A DNA stretch of 64,000 bases from positions 266,261 to 330,260 of the forward strand of contig NZ_JADGMI010000006.1 in assembly GCF_015234305.1 (NCBI RefSeq), read 5' to 3'. This document shows positions 35,031 through 47,645 of this stretch, piece by piece. The translations under genes and the position numbers were made by a program. This DNA comes from Superficieibacter sp. 1612_C1. Its GTDB lineage: Bacteria > Pseudomonadota > Gammaproteobacteria > Enterobacterales > Enterobacteriaceae. The first letter of the stretch is position 1; each line of letters starts with the position of its first letter. The notes beneath the pieces were generated by a model, which saw only the letters and a list, made by a program, of their open reading frames with translations, did no database searches and was not told the DNA's origin.

Positions 35031-35579
35031 ATGATCAGGGAACACGTCATTTTACTGGATGCGCAGGATCGCCCCTCCGGCACGCTGGAAAAGTATGCGG
35101 CGCACACGGCGGCGACGCCTTTGCATCTGGCCTTCTCTTCGTGGCTGTTCAATGCACAAGGACAGCTTCTGGTCACGCGCCGCGCCCTCGGTAAAAAAGC
35201 CTGGCCCGGCGTGTGGACCAATTCGGCCTGCGGTCATCCACAGGAAGGCGAAACCTTTGAGCAGGCGATTGCCCGCCGCTGCCGCTTTGAGCTGGGTGTC
35301 GAGATTGCCGATCCAACACCAGTTCACCCGGCCTTCCGCTACTGTGAAACCGACCCTTCCGGCATTATGGAAAATGAGTTTTGCCCGGTTTATGCCGCGC
35401 GGGCGGTGAGCGATATAAATCTGAATCCTGACGAGGTGATGGATTACCAGTGGGTAGCGCTGGATGAAATGTTCAATGCGCTTGCGGCTACGCCGTGGGC
35501 GTTTAGCCCGTGGATGGTACAACAATCCTCTTTTGCCGATGCACGCGCAGCGCTGAAACGCTTTATCCGGCAGGCATAA
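35031..35579 (+). CDS. idi: Isopentenyl-diphosphate delta-isomerase, type I
   Basis: Nudix-fold isomerase of 182 residues, as in E. coli. It interconverts isopentenyl and dimethylallyl diphosphate for isoprenoid synthesis. The catalytic Cys lies in TNSACGHP (about C67), and the Glu in MENEFCPVY. Metal-binding His residues lie around [16 protein letters not shown] precedes the ATG. Confidence 0.97.
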   Translation: MIREHVILLDAQDRPSGTLEKYAAHTAATPLHLAFSSWLFNAQGQLLVTRRALGKKAWPGVWTNSACGHPQEGETFEQAIARRCRFELGVEIADPTPVHPAFRYCETDPSGIMENEFCPVYAARAVSDINLNPDEVMDYQWVALDEMFNALAATPWAFSPWMVQQSSFADARAALKRFIRQA

Positions 35580-35610
35580 AAAAAGCCCCGACGCACTAAA
35601 CGCCGGGGCT
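35578..35610 (-). terminator. lysS operon terminator
   Basis: On the minus strand GCCCCG..CGGGGC pairs (35585-35590 with 35604-35609) and is followed by seven Ts. It is oriented to end the xerD-dsbC-recJ-prfB-lysS transcript and overlaps the idi stop codon. Confidence 0.85.
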
Positions 35611-35627
35611 CATTCAGTACATCAGAC

Positions 35628-37145
35628 TTATTTCACCGGGCGCATCGCCGGGAACAGGATCACGTCGCGGATGGTATGGCTGTTGGTGAACAGCATCACC
35701 ATACGGTCAATACCAATACCCAGACCTGCGGTCGGCGGCAGACCGTGTTCCAGCGCGGTCACGTAGTCTTCGTCAAAGAACATCGCTTCGTCATCGCCTG
35801 CGGCTTTGGCGTCAACCTGATCCTGGAAGCGCTGCGCCTGATCTTCGGCATCGTTCAGCTCGCTAAAGCCGTTGCCGATTTCACGCCCGCCAATGAAGAA
35901 CTCAAAGCGATCGGTGATTTCCGGATTCACGTCATTACGGCGCGCCAGCGGCGACACTTCTGCCGGATATTCGGTGATAAAGGTCGGCTGAATCAGGTGC
36001 GCTTCTGCCACTTCTTCGAAGATCTCGGTGACGATACGGCCCAGACCCCAGCTTTTCTCGGGTTTGATACCGATAGATTCGGCAATCGCTTTGGCTGAAT
36101 CAAAGTTATCCAGATCGGCCATTTCCGTTTCCGGACGGTATTTCTTGATCGCTTCGCGCATGGTCAGTTTTTCAAACGGCTTGCCGAAATCAAACGTCAC
36201 ATCGCCATAAGGTACTTCGGTTTTGCCGAGAACATCCTGCGCCAGGGTGCGGAACAGGGATTCGGTCAGCTCGATCAGATCTTTATAATCTGCATACGCC
36301 ATATAGAGTTCCATCATGGTGAACTCTGGGTTATGACGAACGGAGATGCCTTCGTTACGGAAGTTACGGTTGATTTCGAATACGCGCTCGAAGCCACCGA
36401 CCACCAGACGTTTCAGGTACAGTTCCGGCGCGATACGCAGGTACATGTCCAGATCCAGCGCATTGTGATGGGTGATGAACGGACGCGCAGACGCTCCGCC
36501 CGGGATCACCTGCATCATCGGCGTTTCAACTTCCATAAAACCACGGCCAACCATGAACTGACGAATACCCGCCAGGATCTGCGAACGTGCTTTAAAGGTG
36601 TTGCGGGATTCATCGTTAGAGATGAGGTCCAGATAACGCTGACGGTAGCGCGCTTCCTGATCCTGCAAACCGTGGAATTTGTCCGGCAGCGGACGCAGCG
36701 CTTTGGTCAGCAGACGCAGTTCGGTACAGTGGATAGACAGTTCGCCGGTTTTGGTTTTAAACAGCTTGCCTTTTGCGCCGAGGATGTCGCCGAGGTCCCA
36801 TTTTTTGAAGTGCTCGTTATAAACGCCTTCCGGCAGATCGTCACGGGCAACATACAGCTGAATGCGGCCGCCAACGTCCTGAAGGGTAACAAACGAGGCT
36901 TTACCCATAATACGACGAGTCATCATGCGGCCGGCAACGGTCACCTCGATGTTCAGCGCTTCCAGCTCTTCGTTTTCTTTCGCATCAAAGTCAGCGTGCA
37001 GTTGGTCTGAGGTGTGGTCGCGACGAAAATCGTTCGGGAAGGCAATTCCCTGCTCGCGAAGGCCAGCCAGCTTCTCGCGGCGCGCTTTCAGTTCATTATT
37101 AAGATCGGCCGCCGCGTCAGCACTCTGTACGTTTTGTTCAGACAT
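35628..37145 (-). CDS. lysS: Lysyl-tRNA synthetase, class II
   Basis: Charges tRNA-Lys, 505 residues as in E. coli. An N-terminal OB-fold anticodon domain (residues 60-150) precedes the class II core: motif 2 [18 protein letters not shown] and motif 3 [13 protein letters not shown]. It is the last gene of the prfB-lysS unit, 9 nt after prfB. A divergent idi is shared with E. coli neighbourhood. Confidence 0.98.
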   Translation of the reverse strand: MSEQNVQSADAAADLNNELKARREKLAGLREQGIAFPNDFRRDHTSDQLHADFDAKENEELEALNIEVTVAGRMMTRRIMGKASFVTLQDVGGRIQLYVARDDLPEGVYNEHFKKWDLGDILGAKGKLFKTKTGELSIHCTELRLLTKALRPLPDKFHGLQDQEARYRQRYLDLISNDESRNTFKARSQILAGIRQFMVGRGFMEVETPMMQVIPGGASARPFITHHNALDLDMYLRIAPELYLKRLVVGGFERVFEINRNFRNEGISVRHNPEFTMMELYMAYADYKDLIELTESLFRTLAQDVLGKTEVPYGDVTFDFGKPFEKLTMREAIKKYRPETEMADLDNFDSAKAIAESIGIKPEKSWGLGRIVTEIFEEVAEAHLIQPTFITEYPAEVSPLARRNDVNPEITDRFEFFIGGREIGNGFSELNDAEDQAQRFQDQVDAKAAGDDEAMFFDEDYVTALEHGLPPTAGLGIGIDRMVMLFTNSHTIRDVILFPAMRPVK

Positions 37146-37154
37146 TTTGGTTCC

Positions 37155-38253
37155 TCATAACCCTGCTTTCAAACTTGCTTCGATGAATTGATCCAGGCTG
37201 CCATCCAGCACCGCCTGCGTGTTACGGGTTTCAACCCCGGTGCGCAGGTCTTTAATGCGGGAGTCATCAAGGACATAAGAACGGATCTGGCTACCCCAGC
37301 CAATGTCAGACTTGTTGTCTTCCATCGCCTGTTTCTCAGCATTTTTCTTCTGCATTTCCAGTTCATAAAGCTTCGCTTTCATCTGCTTCATGGCCTGATC
37401 TTTGTTTTTATGCTGGGAACGGTCATTCTGACACTGGGTCACCGTGTTGGTCGGAATGTGCGTAATACGCACCGCGGACTCAGTACGGTTAACGTGCTGA
37501 CCACCCGCACCAGACGCGCGGTAGACGTCAATACGCAGGTCGGCCGGATTGATGTCGATATCAATGTCGTCGTCCACTTCCGGATAAACAAAGGCGGAGC
37601 TGAACGAGGTATGGCGACGGCCGCCGGAGTCAAACGGACTCTTACGTACCAGACGGTGAACGCCGGTTTCGGTACGCAGCCAGCCATAGGCGTAATCGCC
37701 GGAAATCTTGATGGTCACGGATTTGATACCCGCGACTTCGCCTTCAGACTCTTCAATGATTTCGGTTTTAAAACCGCGCGCTTCGGCCCAGCGCAGATAC
37801 ATACGCTCCAGCATGCTGGCCCAGTCCTGCGCTTCTGTACCGCCTGAGCCTGCCTGGATATCCAGATAGCAGTCGGCATTGTCGTATTCGCCGGAGAACA
37901 TGCGGCGGAACTCAAGCTGCGCCAGCTTCTCTTCCAGTACGTCAAGTTCGGCAACGGCTTCGTTGAAGGTATCTTCGTCGTCGGCTTCAACAGCCAGCTC
38001 CAGCAGCCCGGAAACATCTTCCAGACCCTGAGACATGTGATCGAGGGTTTCGACAATGGCTTCGAGGGAGGAACGTTCTTTACCCAGCGCCTGTGCGCGT
38101 TCAGGTTCGTTCCAGACGTCCGGCTGTTCCAGCTCGGCGTTTACCTCTTCGAGACGCTCTTTCTTCGCATCATAGTCAAAGATACCCCCTAAGAACGCCA
38201 GAGCGATCTGTGAGGTCCTGAATGCGGTTTTTTACCGGGTTAATTTCAAACAT
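37155..38253 (-). CDS. prfB: Peptide chain release factor 2, with programmed +1 frameshift
   Basis: RF2 ends translation at UGA and UAA. The gene starts at ATG 38253 ([14 protein letters not shown]), reaches an in-frame TGA as codon 26 (38176-38178) and continues in the +1 frame to 37155. The SPF stop-recognition motif (RKSPFDSGG) and the GGQ motif ([12 protein letters not shown]) are both present. Total length is about 366 residues, as in E. coli. It lies between recJ and lysS in the conserved operon. Confidence 0.97.
38175..38190 (-). promoter_or_regulatory. prfB programmed frameshift site
   Basis: Minus-strand AGGGGGTATCTTTGAC places a Shine-Dalgarno-like AGGGGG upstream of CTT TGA C. The slow UGA stop, read by RF2 itself, provides autoregulation. 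Confidence 0.97.
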
Positions 38254-38423
38254 GGTCAGGTTTCTTTTATTGAACGTGTCAAAATGCAGTTATAAGGGTG
38301 AGATTGTACCCAATTCACGGCTTTTTTTATACACACAAAATTATTCGGGATGTATCCGGGCGCAGGCCCGGAACGACCGATAATCCTGCGCCAGAGTTTG
38401 CAGCAGAAGGTGAATGTCAGGCG

Positions 38424-40157
38424 CTACATCGGCCAGATATGATCGATGATAATTTGCAGGCTGCGGTTGCCGCGAAACTCGTTAATATCGAGTTTGTAAG
38501 CCAGTTCGACCTCGCGCACGCCGTTATCCGGCCAGCAGGAGGTATCGACATTAAACGCAATGCCGTCCAGTAGCGGACCGCCGCCGACCGGTTCGACCAT
38601 CACTTTAAGGTGACGCTCGCCAACAATGCGCTGTTGCAGCAGGCGAAAACTCCCGTCAAACAGGGGTTCCGGAAACATTTGCCCCCACGGTCCGGCATCG
38701 CGCAGCATCTCAGCAATTTCCAGCGTCATATCGCCAGGCGAAAGCGGACCGTCGGAAACCACCTCACCCTGCAATAATGCCGGATCGAGCCACTCGGTAA
38801 TCAGTTCGCCAAAGCGCTGCTGAAACTCGTCAAAGCGCGTCTCATCAAGGGAAAGCCCTGCCGCCATCGCATGACCGCCGAATTTAATAATCAGATCCGG
38901 GTAGAGGGTATCCAGACGCTCCAGCGCGTCGCGCATATGCAGGCCGGCAATGGAACGGCCTGAGCCTTTCAGGGTGCCGTCGCCCGCAGGCGCAAAGGCA
39001 ATCACCGGACGGTGAAAACGCTCTTTGATCCGCGAGGCCAGTATGCCAACCACCCCCTGATGCCATTCGGGGTGATACATCGCCAGCCCACCGGGCAACG
39101 ACTCGCGGCTACGCTCCAGCTTTTCACACAGCGCCAGCGCTTCGATTTGCATCCCCTGCTCGATCTCTTTGCGCGTCTGGTTGAGGGCGTCGAGTTCGCT
39201 CGCCAGCACGCGGGCTTCGGCGATGTTCTCGCACAGCAGCAGCGCGACGCCGACCGACATATCATCCAGCCTCCCCGCCGCATTCAGACGAGGTCCCAGC
39301 GCAAACCCCAGGTCGCTGGCGGCCAGGCGGTGCGGTTCGCGGCGGGAGATCTCCAGCAGCGCTTTAATACCAGGACGGCATTTACCGGCGCGGATGCGGT
39401 TCAGCCCCTGCCAGGTGAGAATGCGGTTATTCGCATCGAGCGGTACGACGTCTGCCACCGTACCCAGCGCCACCAGATCCAGCAGCTCGGCCAGATTCGG
39501 TGCCGCGATGCCGCGCGTCTCAAACCAGCCCTGCTCGCGTAAATGGGCGCGCAGGGCCAGCATCAGATAAAACGCCACGCCAACGCCCGCCAGTGATTTC
39601 GACGGGAAATCGCAGTCGCGCAGATTGGGATTGACGATCGCTTCGGCGTCCGGCAGCGTATCGCCGGGCAGATGGTGATCGGTGACCAGTACCGGGATCC
39701 CCAGCGCATGCGCCCGATCGACCCCAGTGATGGAAGAGATCCCGTTATCCACGGTCATGATCATCTGCGCGCCACGGGCGTGCGCCTGATCGACCACTTC
39801 CGGACTCAAGCCGTAACCATCTTCAAAACGGTTCGGCACCAGATACGCCACGCTTTCGCAGCCCAGCGCCCGTAGCGCCAGTACGCTAAGCGCAGTGCTG
39901 GTCGCCCCGTCGGCATCAAAGTCGCCGACCACGACGATACGCAGTCCTTCGCGAAGCGCGTTGTAGAGCATATCGACCGCTTTCTCGATCCCCGTTAACT
40001 GCTGCCACGTCAGCATACCTTTGACGCTTCGCTCCAGATCCTGCGCCCCTTTCACACCACGGCTGGCGTAGAGCCGCCGCAGTAGCGCAGGCAGGTCGGC
40101 GGGAAGATCCGCTGTTTCATCCACCTCGCGGCGGCGTAGTTGTATCGGTTGTTTCAC
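38424..40157 (-). CDS. recJ: Single-strand-specific 5'-3' exonuclease RecJ
   Basis: DHH-family exonuclease of 577 residues, acting in RecF recombination, mismatch and base-excision repair. The motifs VVGDFDADGATST and LVTDHHLPGD supply metal ligands; the DHHA1 part includes GGHAMAAGLSL. It starts 5 nt after the dsbC stop. Downstream 38254-38423 holds a short palindrome (CCGGGCGCAGGCCCGG) and nothing else. Confidence 0.98.
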   Translation of the reverse strand: MKQPIQLRRREVDETADLPADLPALLRRLYASRGVKGAQDLERSVKGMLTWQQLTGIEKAVDMLYNALREGLRIVVVGDFDADGATSTALSVLALRALGCESVAYLVPNRFEDGYGLSPEVVDQAHARGAQMIMTVDNGISSITGVDRAHALGIPVLVTDHHLPGDTLPDAEAIVNPNLRDCDFPSKSLAGVGVAFYLMLALRAHLREQGWFETRGIAAPNLAELLDLVALGTVADVVPLDANNRILTWQGLNRIRAGKCRPGIKALLEISRREPHRLAASDLGFALGPRLNAAGRLDDMSVGVALLLCENIAEARVLASELDALNQTRKEIEQGMQIEALALCEKLERSRESLPGGLAMYHPEWHQGVVGILASRIKERFHRPVIAFAPAGDGTLKGSGRSIAGLHMRDALERLDTLYPDLIIKFGGHAMAAGLSLDETRFDEFQQRFGELITEWLDPALLQGEVVSDGPLSPGDMTLEIAEMLRDAGPWGQMFPEPLFDGSFRLLQQRIVGERHLKVMVEPVGGGPLLDGIAFNVDTSCWPDNGVREVELAYKLDINEFRGNRSLQIIIDHIWPM

Positions 40158-40162
40158 GCGAA

Positions 40163-40876
40163 TTATTTACCGCTGGTCTGTTTCTGATGCTCGTCGAGGA
40201 AGGCTTTCATCTCTTTCGGCCCCTGATAACCCGGCACCACATTGCCATCGCTCAGCACGATAGCGGGCGTGCCGTTGACGCCGAACTGGACGCCGAGCGC
40301 ATAATGGTCGGCGATGTCGATATCGCAGGAGGCAGGCTTCACGCCTTTGCCGTTCATCGCATCGTCAAAGGCTTTGTTACGATCTTTCGCACACCAGATG
40401 GCTTTCATATCCTGCTCGGGCTGGCTTTGCAGACCTGCGCGCGGGAAGGCGAGATAGCGCACGGTGATCCCCAGCGCGTTATAGTCTTTCATCTCTTCAT
40501 GCAGCTTGTGGCAGTAGCCGCAGGTGATGTCGGTAAAGACGGTGATGACATATTTTTCCTGCGGCGCTTTATAGACGATCATCTCTTTTTCCAGCGCGTT
40601 CAGGTGCTTCATCAACAGTTGATTGGTAACGTTGACCGGATGTGCGCCGCTGACGTCATACATTGGCCCCTGGATCATATGCTTGCCGTCGTCGGACACA
40701 TACAGTACGCCGCTGTTGGTCAGGACGGTTTTCATGCCAGCGACAGGCGCAGGCTGAATATCGCTGCTTTGCACGCCGAGCTTCGCCAGCGCCTGTTGGA
40801 TCGCCGCATCGTCAGCCTGAGCCATACCGGTAAACGCCGTGGTCAGCAGCGACAGAATCAATAAACCTTTTTTCAT
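40163..40876 (-). CDS. dsbC: Thiol:disulfide isomerase DsbC
   Basis: Periplasmic disulfide isomerase of 237 residues. A signal peptide ends in GMAQA before DDAA. An N-terminal dimerisation domain is followed by a thioredoxin fold with the CGYC active site (DITCGYCHKLHEEM). A second, structural disulfide is provided by the Cys pair around AIWCAKD and PASCDID. It lies between xerD and recJ as in E. coli. Confidence 0.98.
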   Translation of the reverse strand: MKKGLLILSLLTTAFTGMAQADDAAIQQALAKLGVQSSDIQPAPVAGMKTVLTNSGVLYVSDDGKHMIQGPMYDVSGAHPVNVTNQLLMKHLNALEKEMIVYKAPQEKYVITVFTDITCGYCHKLHEEMKDYNALGITVRYLAFPRAGLQSQPEQDMKAIWCAKDRNKAFDDAMNGKGVKPASCDIDIADHYALGVQFGVNGTPAIVLSDGNVVPGYQGPKEMKAFLDEHQKQTSGK

Positions 40877-40900
40877 AACTTATCCTTTTATGTCAGGCAA

Positions 40901-41797
40901 TCACGCACGCGGATGATGCTGCTGGTGTAACTGCCGTAAGCGTTCAGTGGCTACGTGGGTATAAATTTGCGTCGTCGAAAGATCGCTGTGGCCCAGTAGC
41001 ATTTGCACGACGCGCAAATCCGCGCCGTGGTTAAGTAAATGGGTGGCAAACGCATGGCGCAGCACGTGTGGCGATAGCTTTTCGCTGTCGATACCGGCCA
41101 GCGCTGCATAATGCTTAATGCGATGCCAGAAGGTCTGGCGCGTCATCTGCTGCGCGCGCTGGCTGGGAAACAGGACGTCAATGGAGACGCCGTTCAGCAG
41201 CCAGGGCCGCCCGTGTTCGAGATACGTTTCCAGCCAGTACACCGCCTCTTCGCCGAGCGGCACCAGCCGCTCTTTATTGCCTTTGCCGATCACCCGTACC
41301 ACGCCCTGCCGCAGGCTGACATCGCTCATGGTCAGCCCTACCAGCTCAGAGACGCGCAGCCCGGTGGCGTACAGCACTTCCAGCATGGCTTTGTCGCGCA
41401 GCTCCAGCGGCAGGTCGGTGACGGGCGTTTGCAGCAGACGTTCAACCTGCTGCTCGGATAAATCTTTTGGCAGCCGCTGCGGCAGCTTTGGCGAGGCCAG
41501 CAGCGCGCTGGGATCGTCCGCGCGGATCTTCTCACGGTACAGATGCTGAAAAAAACGCCGTATCGCGCTCAGCAGCCGTGCCGAACTGGTGGCTTTATAA
41601 CCCCCTGCCAGACGCTCCGCCAGCAACGCCTGAAGATCCTCATGCTGCACGCGTTCAAGCGATAGCTCGCGGTGATGCAGCCACTCCACCAGCATCGTCA
41701 GATCGCGTCGATAGGCGCTGAGCGTATTCTCCGCCAGATTACGCTCCAGCCAGAGCGCATCCAGAAACTGTTCTATACGTGCAAGATCCTGTTCCAT
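40901..41797 (-). CDS. xerD: Tyrosine recombinase XerD
   Basis: Resolves chromosome dimers at dif with XerC and FtsK, 298 residues as in E. coli. An N-terminal SAM-like core-binding domain is followed by the catalytic domain: Arg in ATGLRVSELV, His-X-X-Arg in SPHVLRHAFATH, His in LLGHSDLS and Tyr in TTQIYTHV. It is first in the leftward xerD-dsbC-recJ-prfB-lysS run and divergent from fldB. Confidence 0.98.
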   Translation of the reverse strand: MEQDLARIEQFLDALWLERNLAENTLSAYRRDLTMLVEWLHHRELSLERVQHEDLQALLAERLAGGYKATSSARLLSAIRRFFQHLYREKIRADDPSALLASPKLPQRLPKDLSEQQVERLLQTPVTDLPLELRDKAMLEVLYATGLRVSELVGLTMSDVSLRQGVVRVIGKGNKERLVPLGEEAVYWLETYLEHGRPWLLNGVSIDVLFPSQRAQQMTRQTFWHRIKHYAALAGIDSEKLSPHVLRHAFATHLLNHGADLRVVQMLLGHSDLSTTQIYTHVATERLRQLHQQHHPRA

Positions 41798-41898
41798 CCG
41801 TGCCTCTTTACCGCTTCTGCTGCTGCATTATGCCTGATTAATTCACGTTTCTGGTACACTGAGCGCAAAGTCACGAGAAGAATTGAGACGTTTACGCC

Positions 41899-42420
41899 AT
41901 GAACATTGGTCTTTTTTACGGTTCCAGCACCTGCTACACCGAAATGGCAGCGGAGAAAATTCGCGACATCATTGGGCCGGAACTGGTCACGCTGCACAAC
42001 CTGAAAGATGATTCCCCCGCGCTGATGGAGCAGTACGATGTCCTCATTCTGGGCATCCCAACCTGGGATTTCGGTGAAATTCAGGAAGACTGGGAAGCCA
42101 TCTGGGATCAGCTCAGCACGCTAAATCTGAAGGACAAACCCGTTGCCCTTTACGGCATGGGCGATCAGTTGGGCTATGGCGAATGGTTCCTTGACGCGCT
42201 CGGTATGCTCCACGATCAACTGGCGATGAATGGCGTGAAGTTCATCGGCTACTGGCCCACTGAAGGCTACGAATTTACCAGCCCAAAACCGGTTATCGCC
42301 GACGGCAAACTGTTCGTTGGTCTGGCGCTGGATGAAACTAATCAATACGATCTCAGCGATGAGCGCATCCAGACGTGGTGCGAGCAGATCCTTATGGAGA
42401 TGGCAGAGCAATTCTCCTGA
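41899..42420 (+). CDS. fldB: Flavodoxin 2
   Basis: FMN-binding electron carrier of 173 residues, as in E. coli FldB. The phosphate-binding loop is [12 protein letters not shown] near the N-terminus, and the isoalloxazine-flanking [12 protein letters not shown] and [10 protein letters not shown] loops are intact. It is a soxRS-responsive gene in E. coli. Confidence 0.97.
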   Translation: MNIGLFYGSSTCYTEMAAEKIRDIIGPELVTLHNLKDDSPALMEQYDVLILGIPTWDFGEIQEDWEAIWDQLSTLNLKDKPVALYGMGDQLGYGEWFLDALGMLHDQLAMNGVKFIGYWPTEGYEFTSPKPVIADGKLFVGLALDETNQYDLSDERIQTWCEQILMEMAEQFS

Positions 42421-42430
42421 ACCGTCTCCA

Positions 42431-42841
42431 TTAATGTCGCGCTGGCTGTTGCATTAACATCCGGCGCAGATCGCGCCACTCACCGCTCTCCATGCTATCC
42501 GCCGCCAGCCACAAATGCTGCCGCCGCCGGCTACCCAATTTGCGCAGTCGCAGCATCATGCCGCTTTTCAGCATCCACGGCGCGCCGGTAATTTCCCACT
42601 CCTGTCCCTGCCAGCGCAGGCGGGAGTTCATCATCAGTTTGATCTCCCCCTGGCATGCGTTGATACGCCGCTGGCTACGCACGCAGTCAAATACCACCAG
42701 CGATAACAGCAGCAGCCAGAGCGGCATGTAACTTAACGGCCACGGCATAAATAAAACCAGAGCGGCGACCACGCCATGAAGCAGAAGCGATAGCCACTGT
42801 GAGCGCCATGAGACGCGTAGATCAGATTGCCACAGGACCAC
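42431..42841 (-). CDS. cptA: Inner-membrane protein CptA (YgfX)
   Basis: Small membrane protein of 136 residues with two adjacent hydrophobic segments (about 15-55). E. coli YgfX has been described as a toxin-like protein acting on cytoskeletal proteins and as a partner gene of SdhE. Its start overlaps the end of sdhE by 20 nt, which implies translational coupling. Confidence 0.92.
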   Translation of the reverse strand: MVLWQSDLRVSWRSQWLSLLLHGVVAALVLFMPWPLSYMPLWLLLLSLVVFDCVRSQRRINACQGEIKLMMNSRLRWQGQEWEITGAPWMLKSGMMLRLRKLGSRRRQHLWLAADSMESGEWRDLRRMLMQQPARH

Positions 42842-43088
42842 GTTCCCGATTCCGTGTTTGAATTAATTGCACCATGCGTTGTAGTCCAGCGTCAGCGGGT
42901 TTGCCGTGATTCATTAACCAGTTGAACAGGTCTGGATCGTCGCATTCCAGCAGGCGAATGAAGAGATGTTTGTCATCGTCACTCAGCGTGTCGTACTCGT
43001 ATTCGAAAAAAGGCATGATGGAAATATCGAGTTCGCGCATACCGCGGCGGCACGCCCAGTGGATGCGGGCTTTGTTATTAATATCCAT
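42822..43088 (-). CDS. sdhE: FAD assembly factor SdhE
   Basis: 88-residue protein that promotes covalent flavinylation of succinate dehydrogenase and fumarate reductase. The conserved RGMRELD surface motif (residues 15-21: RRGMREL) is present. It is in an operon with cptA and divergent from ygfZ, as in E. coli. The 43089-43336 gap holds the divergent promoters. Confidence 0.96.
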   Translation of the reverse strand: MDINNKARIHWACRRGMRELDISIMPFFEYEYDTLSDDDKHLFIRLLECDDPDLFNWLMNHGKPADAGLQRMVQLIQTRNRERGPVAI

Positions 43089-43336
43089 GTTTTCAATCCT
43101 GCGTCGCTATATCGGATTAGTGTAACGCGTTTTATCAACTTACTTTACAGGATTATTGCGCCCTGCGAGCCAGATTCCACTTAAAACCCTGCAAAATTAA
43201 TTATTTCCTCACAATCCCGTTTCACATCAATCGTCAAAAACGGCACAAAAGGCGCGTTAAAAGCGCTTGCAATGGCAAATAGCTCTTTTACCATGAGTTA
43301 TATTCTTACTTCGCGTTACGCAACCAGGACAACATT

Positions 43337-44320
43337 ATGGCTTTTACTCCATTTCCTCCGCGCCAGCCTTCCGCCTCTGCGCGTCTGCCGCTGACGCTTA
43401 TGACGCTTGATGACTGGGCGCTGGCGACCATTACCGGCGCGGATAGCGAAAAATATTTACAGGGTCAGGTGACCGCTGACGTGGCTGCCCTGACGGAACA
43501 TCAGCATCTGCTGGCCGCGCATTGCGATGCCAAAGGCAAGATGTGGAGCAACATGCGTCTTTTTCACCATGCTGGTGGCTTTGCGTGGATTGAACGCCGC
43601 AGCCTGCGCGATGCGCAGCTTACCGAACTGAAAAAGTACGCGGTGTTTTCTAAAGTCGCCATTGCGGCCGACGATGAGTCCGTGCTTTTAGGTATTGCCG
43701 GATTCCAGGCGCGCGCGGCGCTGGCGAATTTGTTTAGTGAACTGCCGGATGCCGATAAACAGGTAACGACAGAGGGCGAAACATCCCTGCTGTGGTTTGC
43801 TCATCCTGGCGAGCGTTTCCTGCTGGTGACCGATGTGGCAACGGCACAGCGCGTCACCGAAGCCCTGCGCGGCGAAGCACAGTTGAATAACAGCCAACAG
43901 TGGCTGGCGCTGAATATTGAAGCCGGACTGCCGGTGATTGACGCCGCTAACAGTGGGCAGTTTATTCCGCAGGCCACCAACTTGCAGGCGCTGGGTGGGA
44001 TCAGCTTCAAAAAAGGCTGCTATACCGGACAGGAAATGGTCGCCCGCGCCAAATTCCGCGGCGCGAACAAACGCGCGCTGTGGTCGCTGGCAGGCCAGGC
44101 CAGCCGTGTTCCGGAAGCCGGGGAAGATCTGGAGCTGCAAATGGGCGAGAACTGGCGTCGCACCGGTACCATCCTGGCTGCCGTGCAGCTTGATGATGGA
44201 CGTCTGCTGGTTCAGGCGGTGATGAATAACGATATGGAGCCGGACAGCGTTTTCCGCGTGCGCGATGACGTCAATACCCTGCATATTGAACCGCTGCCGT
44301 ATTCGCTGGAAGAAAGCTGA
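43337..44320 (+). CDS. ygfZ: Folate-dependent iron-sulfur maturation protein YgfZ
   Basis: GcvT-like tetrahydrofolate-binding protein of 327 residues that supports repair or assembly of some Fe-S enzymes. The signature [12 protein letters not shown] is intact, including the functionally required Cys. It is divergent from sdhE. Confidence 0.97.
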   Translation: MAFTPFPPRQPSASARLPLTLMTLDDWALATITGADSEKYLQGQVTADVAALTEHQHLLAAHCDAKGKMWSNMRLFHHAGGFAWIERRSLRDAQLTELKKYAVFSKVAIAADDESVLLGIAGFQARAALANLFSELPDADKQVTTEGETSLLWFAHPGERFLLVTDVATAQRVTEALRGEAQLNNSQQWLALNIEAGLPVIDAANSGQFIPQATNLQALGGISFKKGCYTGQEMVARAKFRGANKRALWSLAGQASRVPEAGEDLELQMGENWRRTGTILAAVQLDDGRLLVQAVMNNDMEPDSVFRVRDDVNTLHIEPLPYSLEES

Positions 44321-44329
44321 GTTTTAATG

Positions 44330-44360
44330 CCCCCGGCACGCTCAGCGCTGCCGGGGCTTT

Positions 44361-44361
<1 letters not shown>
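44330..44361 (+). terminator. ygfZ terminator
   Basis: CCCCGGCA (44331-44338) pairs with TGCCGGGG (44349-44356) and is followed by CTTTT. It ends ygfZ and lies against the converging yqfA stop. Confidence 0.8.
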
Positions 44362-45285
<924 letters not shown>

Positions 45286-46020
45286 GTGAGCATCTTCACC
45301 CACGCCGCTATCGCCACGCTTAACAACCTTGAGATGCAGGTCTATCACTACGTCATCAAAAACCGTGACGCGGTGATGTACATGACCATTCGCGAACTGG
45401 CAGATGCAGCGGAGGTATCGACGACCACGGTGCTACGCTTTTGTCGCAAGCTCCACTGCGAGGGTTACTCGGAATTTCGCGTGCGTTTTAAACTCTATCT
45501 TGAGCAGAACGAACCCCAGCAACCTGATTTCGGGGCCAGCGAAATTATCAGCTTTTTTAAAAGCGTCAATAATGACGAGTTTGATAAATTACTGGATCGC
45601 GCGGTCGATATTATTCTCTCCTCAGAACGCATAATATTTGTTGGCGCAGGCACCTCAGGTGCTCTGGCAAAATATGGCGCGCGCTTCTTTTCTAACGTCG
45701 GAAAATTCAGTAACCATATTGACGATCCTTATTTTCCAGTCACTAATGACATGGCGAAAAATGCGCTGGCCATTGTATTGTCCGTATCCGGCGAAACGGA
45801 GGAGATCCTGCGTTTTGCCAGCCAGTTCAGCCTGCATCACTGTAAGGTGCTCACGATTACCAGCCATGAGCAGTCGCGACTGGCGAAACTGGCCGATTTT
45901 AATCTCTCCTGGCATGTATCCCAGACGCGTATCGGTGGCGTCTATGATATTACGACACAGGTGCCGGTTATTTATATTCTGGAGGCGTTGGGTAGAAAGC
46001 TGGCAAAAAAAGTGCCTTGA
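45286..46020 (+). CDS. RpiR-family regulator, probably of bglA
   Basis: Transcription factor of 244 residues. An N-terminal HTH_6 domain (MTIRELADAAEVSTTTVLRFCRKL) is followed by a SIS sugar-phosphate-binding domain (FVGAGTSGALAKY and SVSGETEEIL). A GTG start at 45286 fits the family N-terminus but has a weak ribosome-binding site. It is 115 nt upstream of bglA on the same strand. E. coli K-12 lacks this gene here. A phosphorylated beta-glucoside is the likely effector. Confidence 0.88.
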   Translation: MSIFTHAAIATLNNLEMQVYHYVIKNRDAVMYMTIRELADAAEVSTTTVLRFCRKLHCEGYSEFRVRFKLYLEQNEPQQPDFGASEIISFFKSVNNDEFDKLLDRAVDIILSSERIIFVGAGTSGALAKYGARFFSNVGKFSNHIDDPYFPVTNDMAKNALAIVLSVSGETEEILRFASQFSLHHCKVLTITSHEQSRLAKLADFNLSWHVSQTRIGGVYDITTQVPVIYILEALGRKLAKKVP

Positions 46021-46037
46021 AAAACAACCTGTTTTTT

Positions 46038-46076
46038 CGATGTAACAAATCACCTCCCGCGTTATTTGTTATATCG
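46038..46076. promoter_or_regulatory. Inverted repeat upstream of bglA, probable RpiR operator
   Basis: Arms CGATGTAACAAAT (46038-46050) and ATTTGTTATATCG (46064-46076) match at 12 of 13 positions around a 13-nt spacer. The repeat lies 60-100 nt before the bglA start, directly after the RpiR-type gene. Confidence 0.55.
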
Positions 46077-46123
46077 TGACATTGATTAGCGCTTTTGCCA
46101 GACTCGGAGGTAGAACGTAATAG

Positions 46124-47569
<1,446 letters not shown>

Positions 47570-47614
47570 TCGTTTATGCCATGCGGTTCGCGTGGCATAC
47601 GGCCTGGTAAACTG

Positions 47615-47645
47615 TAGGCCCGGTAAGCGCAGCGCCACCGGGCAC
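47615..47645. repeat. REP element between bglA and ygfF
   Basis: TAGGCCCGGTAAGCGCAGC followed by GCCACCGGGC is a single REP palindrome placed between two converging genes. Confidence 0.75.

Noticed and set aside
38176..38178. In-frame TGA that could mark prfB as a pseudogene
   Set aside because: It is the conserved autoregulatory frameshift site with AGGGGG upstream.
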